Source: Actinomycetes bacterium
GTDB lineage: Bacteria > Actinomycetota > Acidimicrobiia > Acidimicrobiales > RAAP-2
DNA length: 10,634 nt
Reading direction: 5' to 3'
NCBI GenBank assembly: GCA_021850345.1
Contig: JAJZMN010000106.1
Location: 1 to 10,634 of the forward strand
Below the pieces are notes generated by a model. The model made no database searches. It saw only the letters and a list, made by a program, of their open reading frames with translations, and was not told the origin of the DNA. Below, in pieces: positions 1 through 6,277 of this stretch. The translations under genes were made by a program, and so were the position numbers. Position 1 is the stretch's first letter. Each line of letters opens with the position of its first letter.

Positions 1-663
1 GGGCTCGTGATGATCCAGCCCGACCTCGGCACCGGGATCATCATGTCGGTCGTGCTCCTCGTGATGCTGTCGGTCGCGGGTCTGCCCACGCGCGTGCTCG
101 CCGTGCTGCTCATCGGCGCGGTGGCGGTCGTCGCGCTGGTGCTCGGCGCAGGGCTCTTGCACCACTACCAGGTGCTGCGCATCACGAGCTTCCTGCACCA
201 GTCGACAAAGCACCCCACCGGCACACTCGCCGGTGCGGTGTACAACCTCCAGCAGGCGAAGGACGCGATCGGGGCAGGCGGCCTCTTCGGCACCGGAATC
301 GGCCACGGCGCGGCCACCAACCTCGGGTACGTGCCCGAGCAGCAGACGGACTTCATCTTCACGGCCGTCGGCGAGCAGCTCGGGTTCGTGGGCGCCGTCG
401 GCGTGCTCGGGCTGCTCTTCTTCCTGGCGTGGCGGGTGCTGCACATCGGGCAGATCGCTCGTGACGACTTCGGGCGCCTGCTCTGTGCCGGCGTGTTCGC
501 CTTCATCGCGTTCAGCACCTTCCAGAACGCCGGGATGACGATGGGCATCATGCCGATCACCGGGATCCCGCTCCCGTTCATCAGCTACGGGGGGACCGCG
601 GTGATCGCGTTCTTCACGAGCATCGGCCTCGCGCTGAGCGTGTACGCCCGCCGGGGGGGCTAG
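1..663 (+). CDS. rodA: RodA, SEDS peptidoglycan glycosyltransferase (C-terminal part, 5' end outside window)
   Basis: RodA polymerises lipid II into glycan strands in the membrane during cell elongation, normally with a class B penicillin-binding protein. The reading frame is open from base 1, so the N-terminal membrane segments lie upstream of the window. The fragment holds the family signature QPDLGTG (bases 16-36), then AIGAGGLFGTGIG, then PEQQTDFIF with the Asp of TDFIF at bases 349-351; in characterised RodA/FtsW this Asp is the catalytic residue. GIMPITGIPLPFISYGG near the end is the RodA-type version of the C-terminal SEDS motif. Several hydrophobic segments alternate with short loops as expected. 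It ends in TAG five bases before the nuclease-domain gene, so the two are probably co-transcribed. In many bacteria rodA follows mreB/mreC/mreD and a PBP2 gene; that part would lie left of the window and cannot be seen. RodA rather than FtsW is chosen on the NxGMxxGIMPITGIPLPF signature. Confidence 0.95.
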   Translation, partial: GLVMIQPDLGTGIIMSVVLLVMLSVAGLPTRVLAVLLIGAVAVVALVLGAGLLHHYQVLRITSFLHQSTKHPTGTLAGAVYNLQQAKDAIGAGGLFGTGIGHGAATNLGYVPEQQTDFIFTAVGEQLGFVGAVGVLGLLFFLAWRVLHIGQIARDDFGRLLCAGVFAFIAFSTFQNAGMTMGIMPITGIPLPFISYGGTAVIAFFTSIGLALSVYARRGG

Positions 664-668
664 CCGTA

Positions 669-1304
669 GTGGAAGGGGTCTCGGTCGAGGCGGCCGCTGC
701 CCAGTCCCCGGTGCCCACGACGTCTGCGGGCGCGGGGGAAGAGCGCGCTCAGGTGCGGCCGGTGCCCCCGGTCGCGTCGCTCGCCCCTTCGGTCGACGGG
801 CCGGCGGCCGGCGCGCGCACCTATCGCATCGTGCGGGTCGCCTCCGTCGACGTCGCCCTGCCGGACCAGTACCCCACCGTGACGCTCGAGGACGTAGAGG
901 AGCACCGCGCCCGTCTCGCCTTCCGGATCGGCACCGCGGAAGGGGTCGCCCTCGCCCATGCGCTCGCGGGCACGTCCGCGCCGCGCCCGCTCACCCACGA
1001 CCTGTTCGCGCTCGCCCTCGAGCGCTGCGGCGTCGACGTCGTGGCCGTCCGTCTCACGGGGCGGATCGCCACGACGTACTTCGCGGAGCTCGAGCTCGCC
1101 GGTCCTCGGGGCCGCGAGGTGCTCTCGTGCCGGCCGAGCGACGGGATCTGCCTCGCGCTGCGCCAGCGGGTCGCGGCCCCGGTGCTGTGCGACGAGCGGC
1201 TGTTCGTCGTCCCCGGTGACGTGGCGCCCGATGTCCCCGGTGCCGTGGCGCCCGACGTCCCCGGTGACGTGGTGCCCGACACCCCAGCGCACGGGCCGGC
1301 CTAG
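669..1304 (+). CDS. Bifunctional nuclease (BFN/DUF151) domain protein
   Basis: The 211-residue product carries a BFN/DUF151 domain at about residues 52-178. Recognisable blocks are a V-x-L-P-x-x-x-P-x-V-x-L-E-x-V start, R-I-G-T-A-E-G-V-A-L-A (86-96), RPLTHDLF (106-113), TYFAELEL (136-143) and CRPSDGICLALR (154-165). The plant founder of the family has been reported to have RNase and DNase activity; most bacterial members are uncharacterised, so the substrate here is unknown. Residues 1-50 are Ala/Pro/Val-rich without a clear signal peptide. The C-terminus is three VPGDVAPD-like octapeptides encoded by a 24-bp tandem repeat. GTG at 669 is the first start after rodA, with a G-run about 8 bases upstream; GTG codons at V29, V32 or V57 are alternatives because the N-terminal extension is unconserved. 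It lies 5 bp after rodA, which suggests an operon. Its TAG interlocks with the stop of the convergent SEDS gene in one CTAG. Confidence 0.85.
   Translation: MEGVSVEAAAAQSPVPTTSAGAGEERAQVRPVPPVASLAPSVDGPAAGARTYRIVRVASVDVALPDQYPTVTLEDVEEHRARLAFRIGTAEGVALAHALAGTSAPRPLTHDLFALALERCGVDVVAVRLTGRIATTYFAELELAGPRGREVLSCRPSDGICLALRQRVAAPVLCDERLFVVPGDVAPDVPGAVAPDVPGDVVPDTPAHGPA
1209..1280 (+). repeat. 24-bp tandem repeat, 3 copies, in frame
   Basis: Three adjacent 24-bp units start at 1209, 1233 and 1257. They begin GTCCCCGGTG and differ at few positions. Each unit encodes one octapeptide (VPGDVAPD, VPGAVAPD, VPGDVVPD) at the C-terminus of the BFN protein, beyond the recognised domain. The repeat phase matches the codon phase exactly, so copy-number change would not shift the frame. 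Confidence 0.9.
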
Positions 1305-2692
1305 GTCGCGACCCGGAACTCTGTCTCGCTCGGCAGGCTGACGCCCATCGCGCGCTCGGTGACCGTGGACGAGCCCTCCTGGGAGATGCGCATGAGCAGG
1401 GCGATCAACGCGTAGTTCGCGACCAGCGAGGACCCCCCGTAGGCGACGAAGGGGAGGGTGATCCCGGTGAACGGAAGCAGGCGGGTCACTCCCGCCATGA
1501 TGAAGAACGCCTGGAAGCCGAGCACCGCGGTGAGGCCGACCGCGACGAGCCGCGAGAAGTCCGACCGCGCCACCTGTGCGATTCGCAGCCCTGCGCCGAC
1601 GAGGAGGACGAACGCGATCACGACGGCGGCCGCGCCGATGAAGCCGAGCTGGTCCCCGATCCCGGCGAAGATCATGTCGGTCGTGACGTGGAAGTTCGGG
1701 AACGGGTTCGCATAGGCGTCGGTGCCGAGGCCCGACCCTCCGATGCCGCCGTGCGCGAAGTCGAAGAAGCCGTAGCCGAGCTGGGTGTTGGGCGCGGCGT
1801 GGAGCCACAGGTCGATGCGTGTGCGTACCTGGTGGAACAGGTGCGCGGCCGCGAAGGCCCCCACGGCGAAAAGCGCGATGGAAAAGAGGATGTACGCCCA
1901 GCGCCCGGTCGTCACCCAGAGGAGCACCACGAACATCGTGAAGATGAGCATCGCGAAGCCGACGTCGTCCTCGAGGCCGATGACGCCCATCGCGAACGCC
2001 CAGAAGAGGAGGATCGGCACGAGCGGCCGCGGGTCGAGGACGAGCCGGTCCCCGACCCGTGCGGTGGGGATGGAGAGGAGCTCCTTCTTCTCGGCGAAGT
2101 AGGAGGCGAAGAAGACCACGAGGAGGAGCTTGGCGAACTCGATCGGCTGGAACTCGATGGGGCCGAGGCCGATCCACAAGTGCGTTGTTGTGACGGGCTT
2201 GCCGAGATGCGGCACGAGCGGCGCGAGGAGCATCGCGATGGCGGCCGCGAGGAGGAGGTACCGGTAGCGGTCCATGTCTCTCGTGTGGCGGACCGCGAGG
2301 AGGATGCCGATGTAGCAGATGATGCCCACCACCGCCCAGGTGGCCTGCGCCTTCGCGGCCGGAGGTGTGAACCGGACGATGACGACGTAGCCGATGCCGT
2401 TCAGCAGCGCCGCGAGCGGCAGGACCACGGCGTTCGCGTCCGGGGCGAGCCAGCGGTTCGCGATGTGCGCGACGAGGGCCATGCCGAGGATGATGGCCAG
2501 GATCGGCCCGATGTGTGCCGGGACCTTGCCGTTCGCGCCGACCTCGGCGACCACGTAGAGCGCGACGGTGATCACCGCGGCGAAGATGAGCAACCCGAGC
2601 TCGGTCCGCCGCTTGGGCTTCGGGCCGCTGCGCCACGCCGGGATGCGCCGCACCCGGCTCACGCGCGCCTGGAGCACTGTGGTCGTCGCCAC
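1301..2692 (-). CDS. FtsW/RodA-family (SEDS) protein, actinobacterial Rv0017c-like
   Basis: A second SEDS-family membrane glycosyltransferase, 463 residues from GTG 2692 or 477 from ATG 2734. It begins with a basic cytoplasmic stretch (PKPKRRTEL), followed by about ten or more hydrophobic segments. The order of motifs matches the mycobacterial protein Rv0017c: LLPLAALLNGIGYVVI-type block, an IEFQPIEFAKLLLV block, GLEDDVGFAML where RodA proteins usually read (E/Q)PDLGT, then VTTDMIFAGIGDQLG with the predicted catalytic Asp at 1676-1678 (D339 from GTG 2692), and LLPFTGITLPFVAYGGSS at the end. Likely role: polymerisation of lipid II in elongation or division; FtsW versus RodA function cannot be told from sequence. 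In mycobacteria the relative sits in a pknA/pknB/pbpA cluster; no such genes are next to it here. Start choice: GTG 2692 lies 7 bases after a TACGCT box, suited to a leaderless transcript; ATG 2734 has GGGAG 6 bases upstream but overlaps the ppk start codon. Confidence 0.9.
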   Translation of the reverse strand: MATTTVLQARVSRVRRIPAWRSGPKPKRRTELGLLIFAAVITVALYVVAEVGANGKVPAHIGPILAIILGMALVAHIANRWLAPDANAVVLPLAALLNGIGYVVIVRFTPPAAKAQATWAVVGIICYIGILLAVRHTRDMDRYRYLLLAAAIAMLLAPLVPHLGKPVTTTHLWIGLGPIEFQPIEFAKLLLVVFFASYFAEKKELLSIPTARVGDRLVLDPRPLVPILLFWAFAMGVIGLEDDVGFAMLIFTMFVVLLWVTTGRWAYILFSIALFAVGAFAAAHLFHQVRTRIDLWLHAAPNTQLGYGFFDFAHGGIGGSGLGTDAYANPFPNFHVTTDMIFAGIGDQLGFIGAAAVVIAFVLLVGAGLRIAQVARSDFSRLVAVGLTAVLGFQAFFIMAGVTRLLPFTGITLPFVAYGGSSLVANYALIALLMRISQEGSSTVTERAMGVSLPSETEFRVAT

Positions 2693-2699
2693 GGCCGGA

Positions 2700-2721
2700 A
2701 GCGTAGCGGGGCGTGTACGCT
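2700..2721. promoter_or_regulatory. Candidate bidirectional promoter: outward-facing TACGCT pair
   Basis: AGCGTA at 2700-2705 and TACGCT at 2716-2721 form a perfect 6-bp inverted repeat with a 10-bp spacer. Read outward on each strand, each arm is TACGCT, which fits the TANNNT -10 consensus common in actinobacteria. The minus-strand box lies 7 bases before GTG 2692 of the SEDS gene; the plus-strand box lies 11 bases before ATG 2733 of ppk. No convincing -35 hexamer is visible for either direction. Alternatively the repeat is a regulator-binding site or chance in GC-rich DNA. Confidence 0.4.
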
Positions 2722-2726
2722 GGAGG
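2722..2726 (+). promoter_or_regulatory. Ribosome binding site deciding the ppk start
   Basis: GGAGG lies 6 bases before ATG 2733 in the ppk frame, which supports that start over upstream in-frame codons that would run into the divergent SEDS gene. On the other strand GGGAG (plus bases 2741-2745) lies 6 bases before ATG 2734, a mirror-image arrangement. If transcription started from the TACGCT box at 2716-2721, this GGAGG would be only partly in the mRNA, so the two signals compete as explanations. Confidence 0.6.
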
Positions 2727-2732
2727 GGTCTC

Positions 2733-5093
2733 ATGGCACTCTCCCGCACGCCCCCCGATCAGGATGGGGGCGTGCCGGTGACCTCGGACTTGGCGGCCGG
2801 TGCGAGCTCCCCGGCGGCTCCTCCGACCACCGGCTTCGCCTCCGCTTCACCGTCTCCGTCCAAGGTCGGGTCGGTGTCGGCGCTGACGCGCGACGAGTCG
2901 CTCGCCGGTGAGCGGCGCACGGTACCGGTGGCGGAGCCGATCGCCGCCTACGGCTACCGGCGCTTCACCAACAAGGAGCTGTCGCGCCTCGACTTCCTCT
3001 CTCGGCTGCTGGACCTCGCCGAGGACACGCGCCTGCCCCTCTTGGAGCAGGTGAAGTTCATGGCCATCTTCGCCGAGGCGCTCGACGAGTTCTTCCAGGT
3101 GCGCGTCGCGGGGCTCCAGGACAAGCTCGTCGCCGGCGTGCGCACCCGATCGGTCGACGGCCTGCGACCCGGCGAGGAGCTCGCGGCGATACGGCAGCGT
3201 GTCGCCAAGCTGGTCGCCCGCCAGGACGCCGTCTTCCTCGACGTGCTCGTGCCCGCACTCGCCGACGCGGGGATCCGCTGGTCCGACTGGTCCTCTCTCG
3301 ACGACGACGACCGCGCCTACCTCGTCGACGTCTTCAACCGGGAGATCTACCCGGTGCTGACCCCCCTCGCCGTCGATCCGGGCCACCCGTTCCCCTACAT
3401 CTCCAACCTGTCGCTCAACCTGCTCGTGGAGGTGGGCGACCCCTCCACGGGCGAGCAGCGGATCGCCAGGGTGAAGGTACCCCCGTTGCTCCCGCGCTTC
3501 GTCGTGATGCCCGACGGCGAGCGGTTCGTCCCCTTGGAGCAGGTCATCGCCGCGCATCTGCACACGCTGTTCCCCGGGATGGCCATCGGGGAACACGACA
3601 CGTTCCGGGTGACCCGCAATGCCGACCTTGCCCTCGAAGAGGACGAGGCCGACGACCTGCTCGTGGCGGTCGAGATGGAGCTGCGCCGGCGCCGGTTCGG
3701 CAGTGCGGTCCGCCTCGAGATCACCTCCGCGGCGGACCCGGCCCTCGTCGAGCGGCTGCGGGCCGAGCTCGACGTCCCCCGTGACGGCGTCTACACGCTC
3801 GACGCGCCGATCGACCTGTCGGGCCTGTGGGCCGTCTACGGGCTGGACCGCCCGGATCTCCACGCGGAGACCTGGACCCCGATGACGCCGCCGTACCTCG
3901 CGACCGCCGGCAACGAGCCGACCGACCTCTTCGGGATCCTCCGGGAGCGCGATGTGCTCGTCCACCACCCCTACGACTCGTTCGCGACCTCGGTCGAGGC
4001 CTTCGTTGCCCAGGCGGCCGACGATCCGCAGGTCCTCGGGATCAAGCAGACCCTCTACCGGACCTCGGGCGACAGCCCGATCGTGGCCTCCCTCATCAAG
4101 GCCGCCGAGAGCGGCAAGCAGGTGGCGGCGATCGTCGAGCTGAAGGCCCGCTTCGACGAGCAGGCCAACATCGGGTGGGCACGCGCGCTCGAGGAGGCGG
4201 GGGTGCACGTCGTCTACGGGCTCGTCGGGCTGAAGACGCACTCGAAGACCGTGCTGGTCCTGCGTCGAGAGGAGGACGGCATCCGCCGCTACTGCCACGT
4301 CGGCACCGGCAATTACAACTCACGCACCGCTGCGACCTACGAGGACTTGGGGCTGCTCACCTCCGAACAGGACATCGGCGCGGACGTCGGCGACCTCTTC
4401 AATTACCTGACGGGCTACAGCAGGCAGTCCGAGTACCGCGAGATCCTCGTGGCGCCCGTGACGCTGCGTGAGCGGATGCTCCAGCTCATCGCCCGCCAGA
4501 CGGACGCCGGGCCGGCAGGGCGGATCGTGCTCAAGGTGAACGGGCTCACCGACCCCGAGATGATCGACGCGCTCTACCGGGCGTCGCGCGCCGGGGTGCC
4601 CGTCGACCTCGCGGTGCGCGGGATGTGCAGCTTGCGCCCCGGGGTCCCCGGGCTCTCCGACACGATCACGGTCCGCTCCATCGTGGGCCAGTTCCTCGAG
4701 CACTCGCGCATCTACCGGTTCGGCGGCTCGCAAGACGACGCTCCGCACCGGCATCCCGGAGCGGGCACGGCGTCGCTTCCCCTGCAGCTCTACATCGGCT
4801 CGGCGGACTTGATGGAGCGCAACCTCGACCGGCGCATCGAGGTCCTCACCCCGGTACGCGACGTCGAGCTGCAGGGCCGGCTGCTCGAGATCCTCGACCT
4901 CGTGTTCACCGATGACGTGAACGCCTGGGCACTCGATGCGGACGGGGACTGGGAGCGGCTCCGTCCGGTGAAGGGGGTCGACTCGCAGCGGCGGCTGAAG
5001 GAACTGGCCCTCGAGCGTGCGCGTCGCCGTCGGGACGTGGACCCTCGCCACGACGGCTCGCCCGCCGCCGCTTGCCCTCCCGGCCGAACTTGA
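2733..5093 (+). CDS. ppk1: Polyphosphate kinase 1
   Basis: PPK1 reversibly moves the terminal phosphate of ATP onto inorganic polyphosphate. The protein is 786 residues, somewhat longer than the usual 690-740. Residues 1-70 are a Ser/Ala/Pro-rich extension. The PPK N-domain follows, starting at NKELSRLDF (about 75; usually NRELSWLDF, so Trp is Arg here), then the head domain with RVKVPPLLPRFV and FRVTRNAD, and two phospholipase D-like C-domains. Key histidines are present: GLKTHSKT (H503), RRYCHVGTGNYN (H522, the same 19-residue spacing as in mycobacterial PPK1) and FLEHSRIY (H657). GIKQTLYRTSGDSPIV and KARFDEQANI are intact, so the enzyme should be active. Between F663 and YIGSADLMERNLDRR there is a loop about 17 residues longer than in mycobacterial PPK1. 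ATG 2733 is chosen for its GGAGG at 6 bases. The last 63 codons including the stop overlap the convergent flippase gene. Confidence 0.96.
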   Translation: MALSRTPPDQDGGVPVTSDLAAGASSPAAPPTTGFASASPSPSKVGSVSALTRDESLAGERRTVPVAEPIAAYGYRRFTNKELSRLDFLSRLLDLAEDTRLPLLEQVKFMAIFAEALDEFFQVRVAGLQDKLVAGVRTRSVDGLRPGEELAAIRQRVAKLVARQDAVFLDVLVPALADAGIRWSDWSSLDDDDRAYLVDVFNREIYPVLTPLAVDPGHPFPYISNLSLNLLVEVGDPSTGEQRIARVKVPPLLPRFVVMPDGERFVPLEQVIAAHLHTLFPGMAIGEHDTFRVTRNADLALEEDEADDLLVAVEMELRRRRFGSAVRLEITSAADPALVERLRAELDVPRDGVYTLDAPIDLSGLWAVYGLDRPDLHAETWTPMTPPYLATAGNEPTDLFGILRERDVLVHHPYDSFATSVEAFVAQAADDPQVLGIKQTLYRTSGDSPIVASLIKAAESGKQVAAIVELKARFDEQANIGWARALEEAGVHVVYGLVGLKTHSKTVLVLRREEDGIRRYCHVGTGNYNSRTAATYEDLGLLTSEQDIGADVGDLFNYLTGYSRQSEYREILVAPVTLRERMLQLIARQTDAGPAGRIVLKVNGLTDPEMIDALYRASRAGVPVDLAVRGMCSLRPGVPGLSDTITVRSIVGQFLEHSRIYRFGGSQDDAPHRHPGAGTASLPLQLYIGSADLMERNLDRRIEVLTPVRDVELQGRLLEILDLVFTDDVNAWALDADGDWERLRPVKGVDSQRRLKELALERARRRRDVDPRHDGSPAAACPPGRT

Positions 5094-6243
5094 GCGAGAG
5101 GTAGGCGGCACCACCCGCGGGGATCGGCAGCCAGAAGTTGACGAGCCGGTAGGAGAGGACGCCGAGGATCGCGACGGTCTTGGGGACGCCGAACCCCACC
5201 AGGGTGGGGATGAGCACGCCCTCGACGACACCGAGGCCGCTCGGGGTGAGGGGGATGACGGCGAGGATGTTGGCGAGGCCGTAGGCGACGAGCAGGTCGA
5301 TCGGCGAGACCAGGTGGCCGAAGGCCAGCACGAACACCCACAGTGACGCCGCGTCGAAGAGCCAGTTGAGCGCCGCCCACTCGAGTGCGTGGACGAGCAG
5401 GGCGCGGTCGCGCAGGAGGATCTGGAGCCGGTCTGCGATCGTCTGGACGAGCGAGGTCACCTTGTCGGCGTTGACGAAGGGCACCTTCTCGGTCACGGCG
5501 CGCAGCCGGTCGAGCGCGCGGCGCTGCCCCCTCGTGAGCAGGAGGACGACGCCGGCGAACAGTCCGAAGAGGATGACCCCGGCGAGCGCGGCGAACCCGT
5601 AGAGGGGGTTGTAACCCCTGAGCGGGATGGAGATGAGGAGCGCGAGGACGAAGATGACGTTGAGCACCACCGCCGAGCCGACGCCCTGGGTCGCGAGGCC
5701 GAAGGCCGCGGTGCCGCTCGGCACCTCGAGCTCGGTGAGCAGCCGGTACGCGACGGCGGTTCCCGGCGCAGTGCCGCCGGGCACGACGTGGCTCACCGCG
5801 AGGCTCGACATGTTCACGCGGAAGAGCACGCTTCGGCGCGGGGCGCCGGGCGAGAGCACCGTGTGGCTCAGCTCGGCGTAGGCGAGGAGGGCCGCGAGCT
5901 CGAGGCCGACGGCCACGAGCAGCCCGATGACGTTGACGCGACCGAGCAGGAAAAGCGAGCGGCGGGCGTTCGCGATCTCCGGGAGTAGGACGTACTCGAG
6001 CACGAAGATGATGGCCACGATGGCGACCGCCCAGCGCAGCGGCGGGGAGCGCAACCATCGCCCCAACCGGGCACGCCGCGCCTGGTTGACGGGGTTCCCC
6101 GGCTTCTCGGGCGTGGTGGCGGGTCCGCCCGTGGCGCCGGCGGGCGCGGCCGGTTCCTGGATCGGCTCCTCCACGAGCCCATGCTTCCATGTGAGTGGGT
6201 CAGAAGGCGGCTCCATCCGGGGTTTCCGAGGTGCCCGGCTCAC
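4906..6243 (-). CDS. Flippase-like integral membrane protein (LPG synthase TM / UPF0104, AglD-like)
   Basis: A 445-residue multi-pass membrane protein. Residues 1-65 are a Pro/Ala/Arg-rich cytoplasmic stretch, then about eight hydrophobic segments lie between residues 70 and 385. Family landmarks are SHVVPGGTAPGTAVAYRLL (about 151-169) and VIPLTPSGLGVVEG (about 329-342), matching the PxxxG and P-x-(S/T)-P-x-G-L-G-x-x-E motifs of PF03706 (MprF flippase domain, YbhN, archaeal AglD). No MprF C-terminal synthase domain is present, so a lipid or polyprenyl-lipid transport role is inferred, not shown. It is divergent from a polyprenol-phosphate mannose synthase gene 34 bp away, which hints at handling of a polyprenyl-linked sugar. 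The start is uncertain: GTG 6243 gives the longest form; ATG 6216 is an alternative; neither has a clear ribosome binding site. The last 62 residues (from about 384) are basic, Pro/Ser/Arg-rich and lie opposite the end of ppk. Confidence 0.85.
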   Translation of the reverse strand: MSRAPRKPRMEPPSDPLTWKHGLVEEPIQEPAAPAGATGGPATTPEKPGNPVNQARRARLGRWLRSPPLRWAVAIVAIIFVLEYVLLPEIANARRSLFLLGRVNVIGLLVAVGLELAALLAYAELSHTVLSPGAPRRSVLFRVNMSSLAVSHVVPGGTAPGTAVAYRLLTELEVPSGTAAFGLATQGVGSAVVLNVIFVLALLISIPLRGYNPLYGFAALAGVILFGLFAGVVLLLTRGQRRALDRLRAVTEKVPFVNADKVTSLVQTIADRLQILLRDRALLVHALEWAALNWLFDAASLWVFVLAFGHLVSPIDLLVAYGLANILAVIPLTPSGLGVVEGVLIPTLVGFGVPKTVAILGVLSYRLVNFWLPIPAGGAAYLSLKFGREGKRRRASRRGEGPRPDGDAHARGPVPSAAAASRPPSPDGAAPSPRPHRVPRRSRHR

Positions 6244-6263
6244 GCGGAGCGCGACGGCCCCTC

Positions 6264-6269
6264 TAAGCT
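6264..6269 (+). promoter_or_regulatory. Candidate -10 box for a leaderless glycosyltransferase mRNA
   Basis: TAAGCT fits TANNNT and lies 8 bases before GTG 6278. No purine-rich ribosome binding site lies between them, so transcription probably starts at or next to the start codon, as is common in actinobacteria. No clear -35 is visible. It sits in the 34-bp gap between the divergent flippase and glycosyltransferase genes. Confidence 0.5.
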
Positions 6270-6277
6270 GCCGCGCC

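Noticed and set aside
1290..1315. Intrinsic terminator at the BFN/SEDS junction
   Set aside because: Palindromes are present but have no loop and no T-tract; not a supportable terminator.
660..2636. 658-codon open frame on the minus strand across the BFN and SEDS genes
   Set aside because: Arg/Gly/Pro/His-rich translation without any family motif; it is the antisense or shifted frame of two genes with clear domains and reflects the high GC content.
2568..2732. Upstream extension of ppk1 to 2568
   Set aside because: Would run through the N-terminal coding part of the divergent SEDS gene and its basic segment; ATG 2733 has a good ribosome binding site and already gives a longer than usual N-terminus.
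1688..2911. 407-codon open frame on the plus strand opposite the SEDS gene
   Set aside because: Almost only Glu, Asp, Arg, Gly and Val, with no hydrophobic core; antisense shadow of a membrane protein.
2847..4298. 483-codon minus-strand open frame opposite ppk1
   Set aside because: Antisense of a conserved PPK1 core; composition typical of a shadow frame, no motif.
5927..6277. Upstream extension of the glycosyltransferase to 5927
   Set aside because: Lies antisense to the flippase N-terminus; the GT2 fold begins right at GTG 6278.
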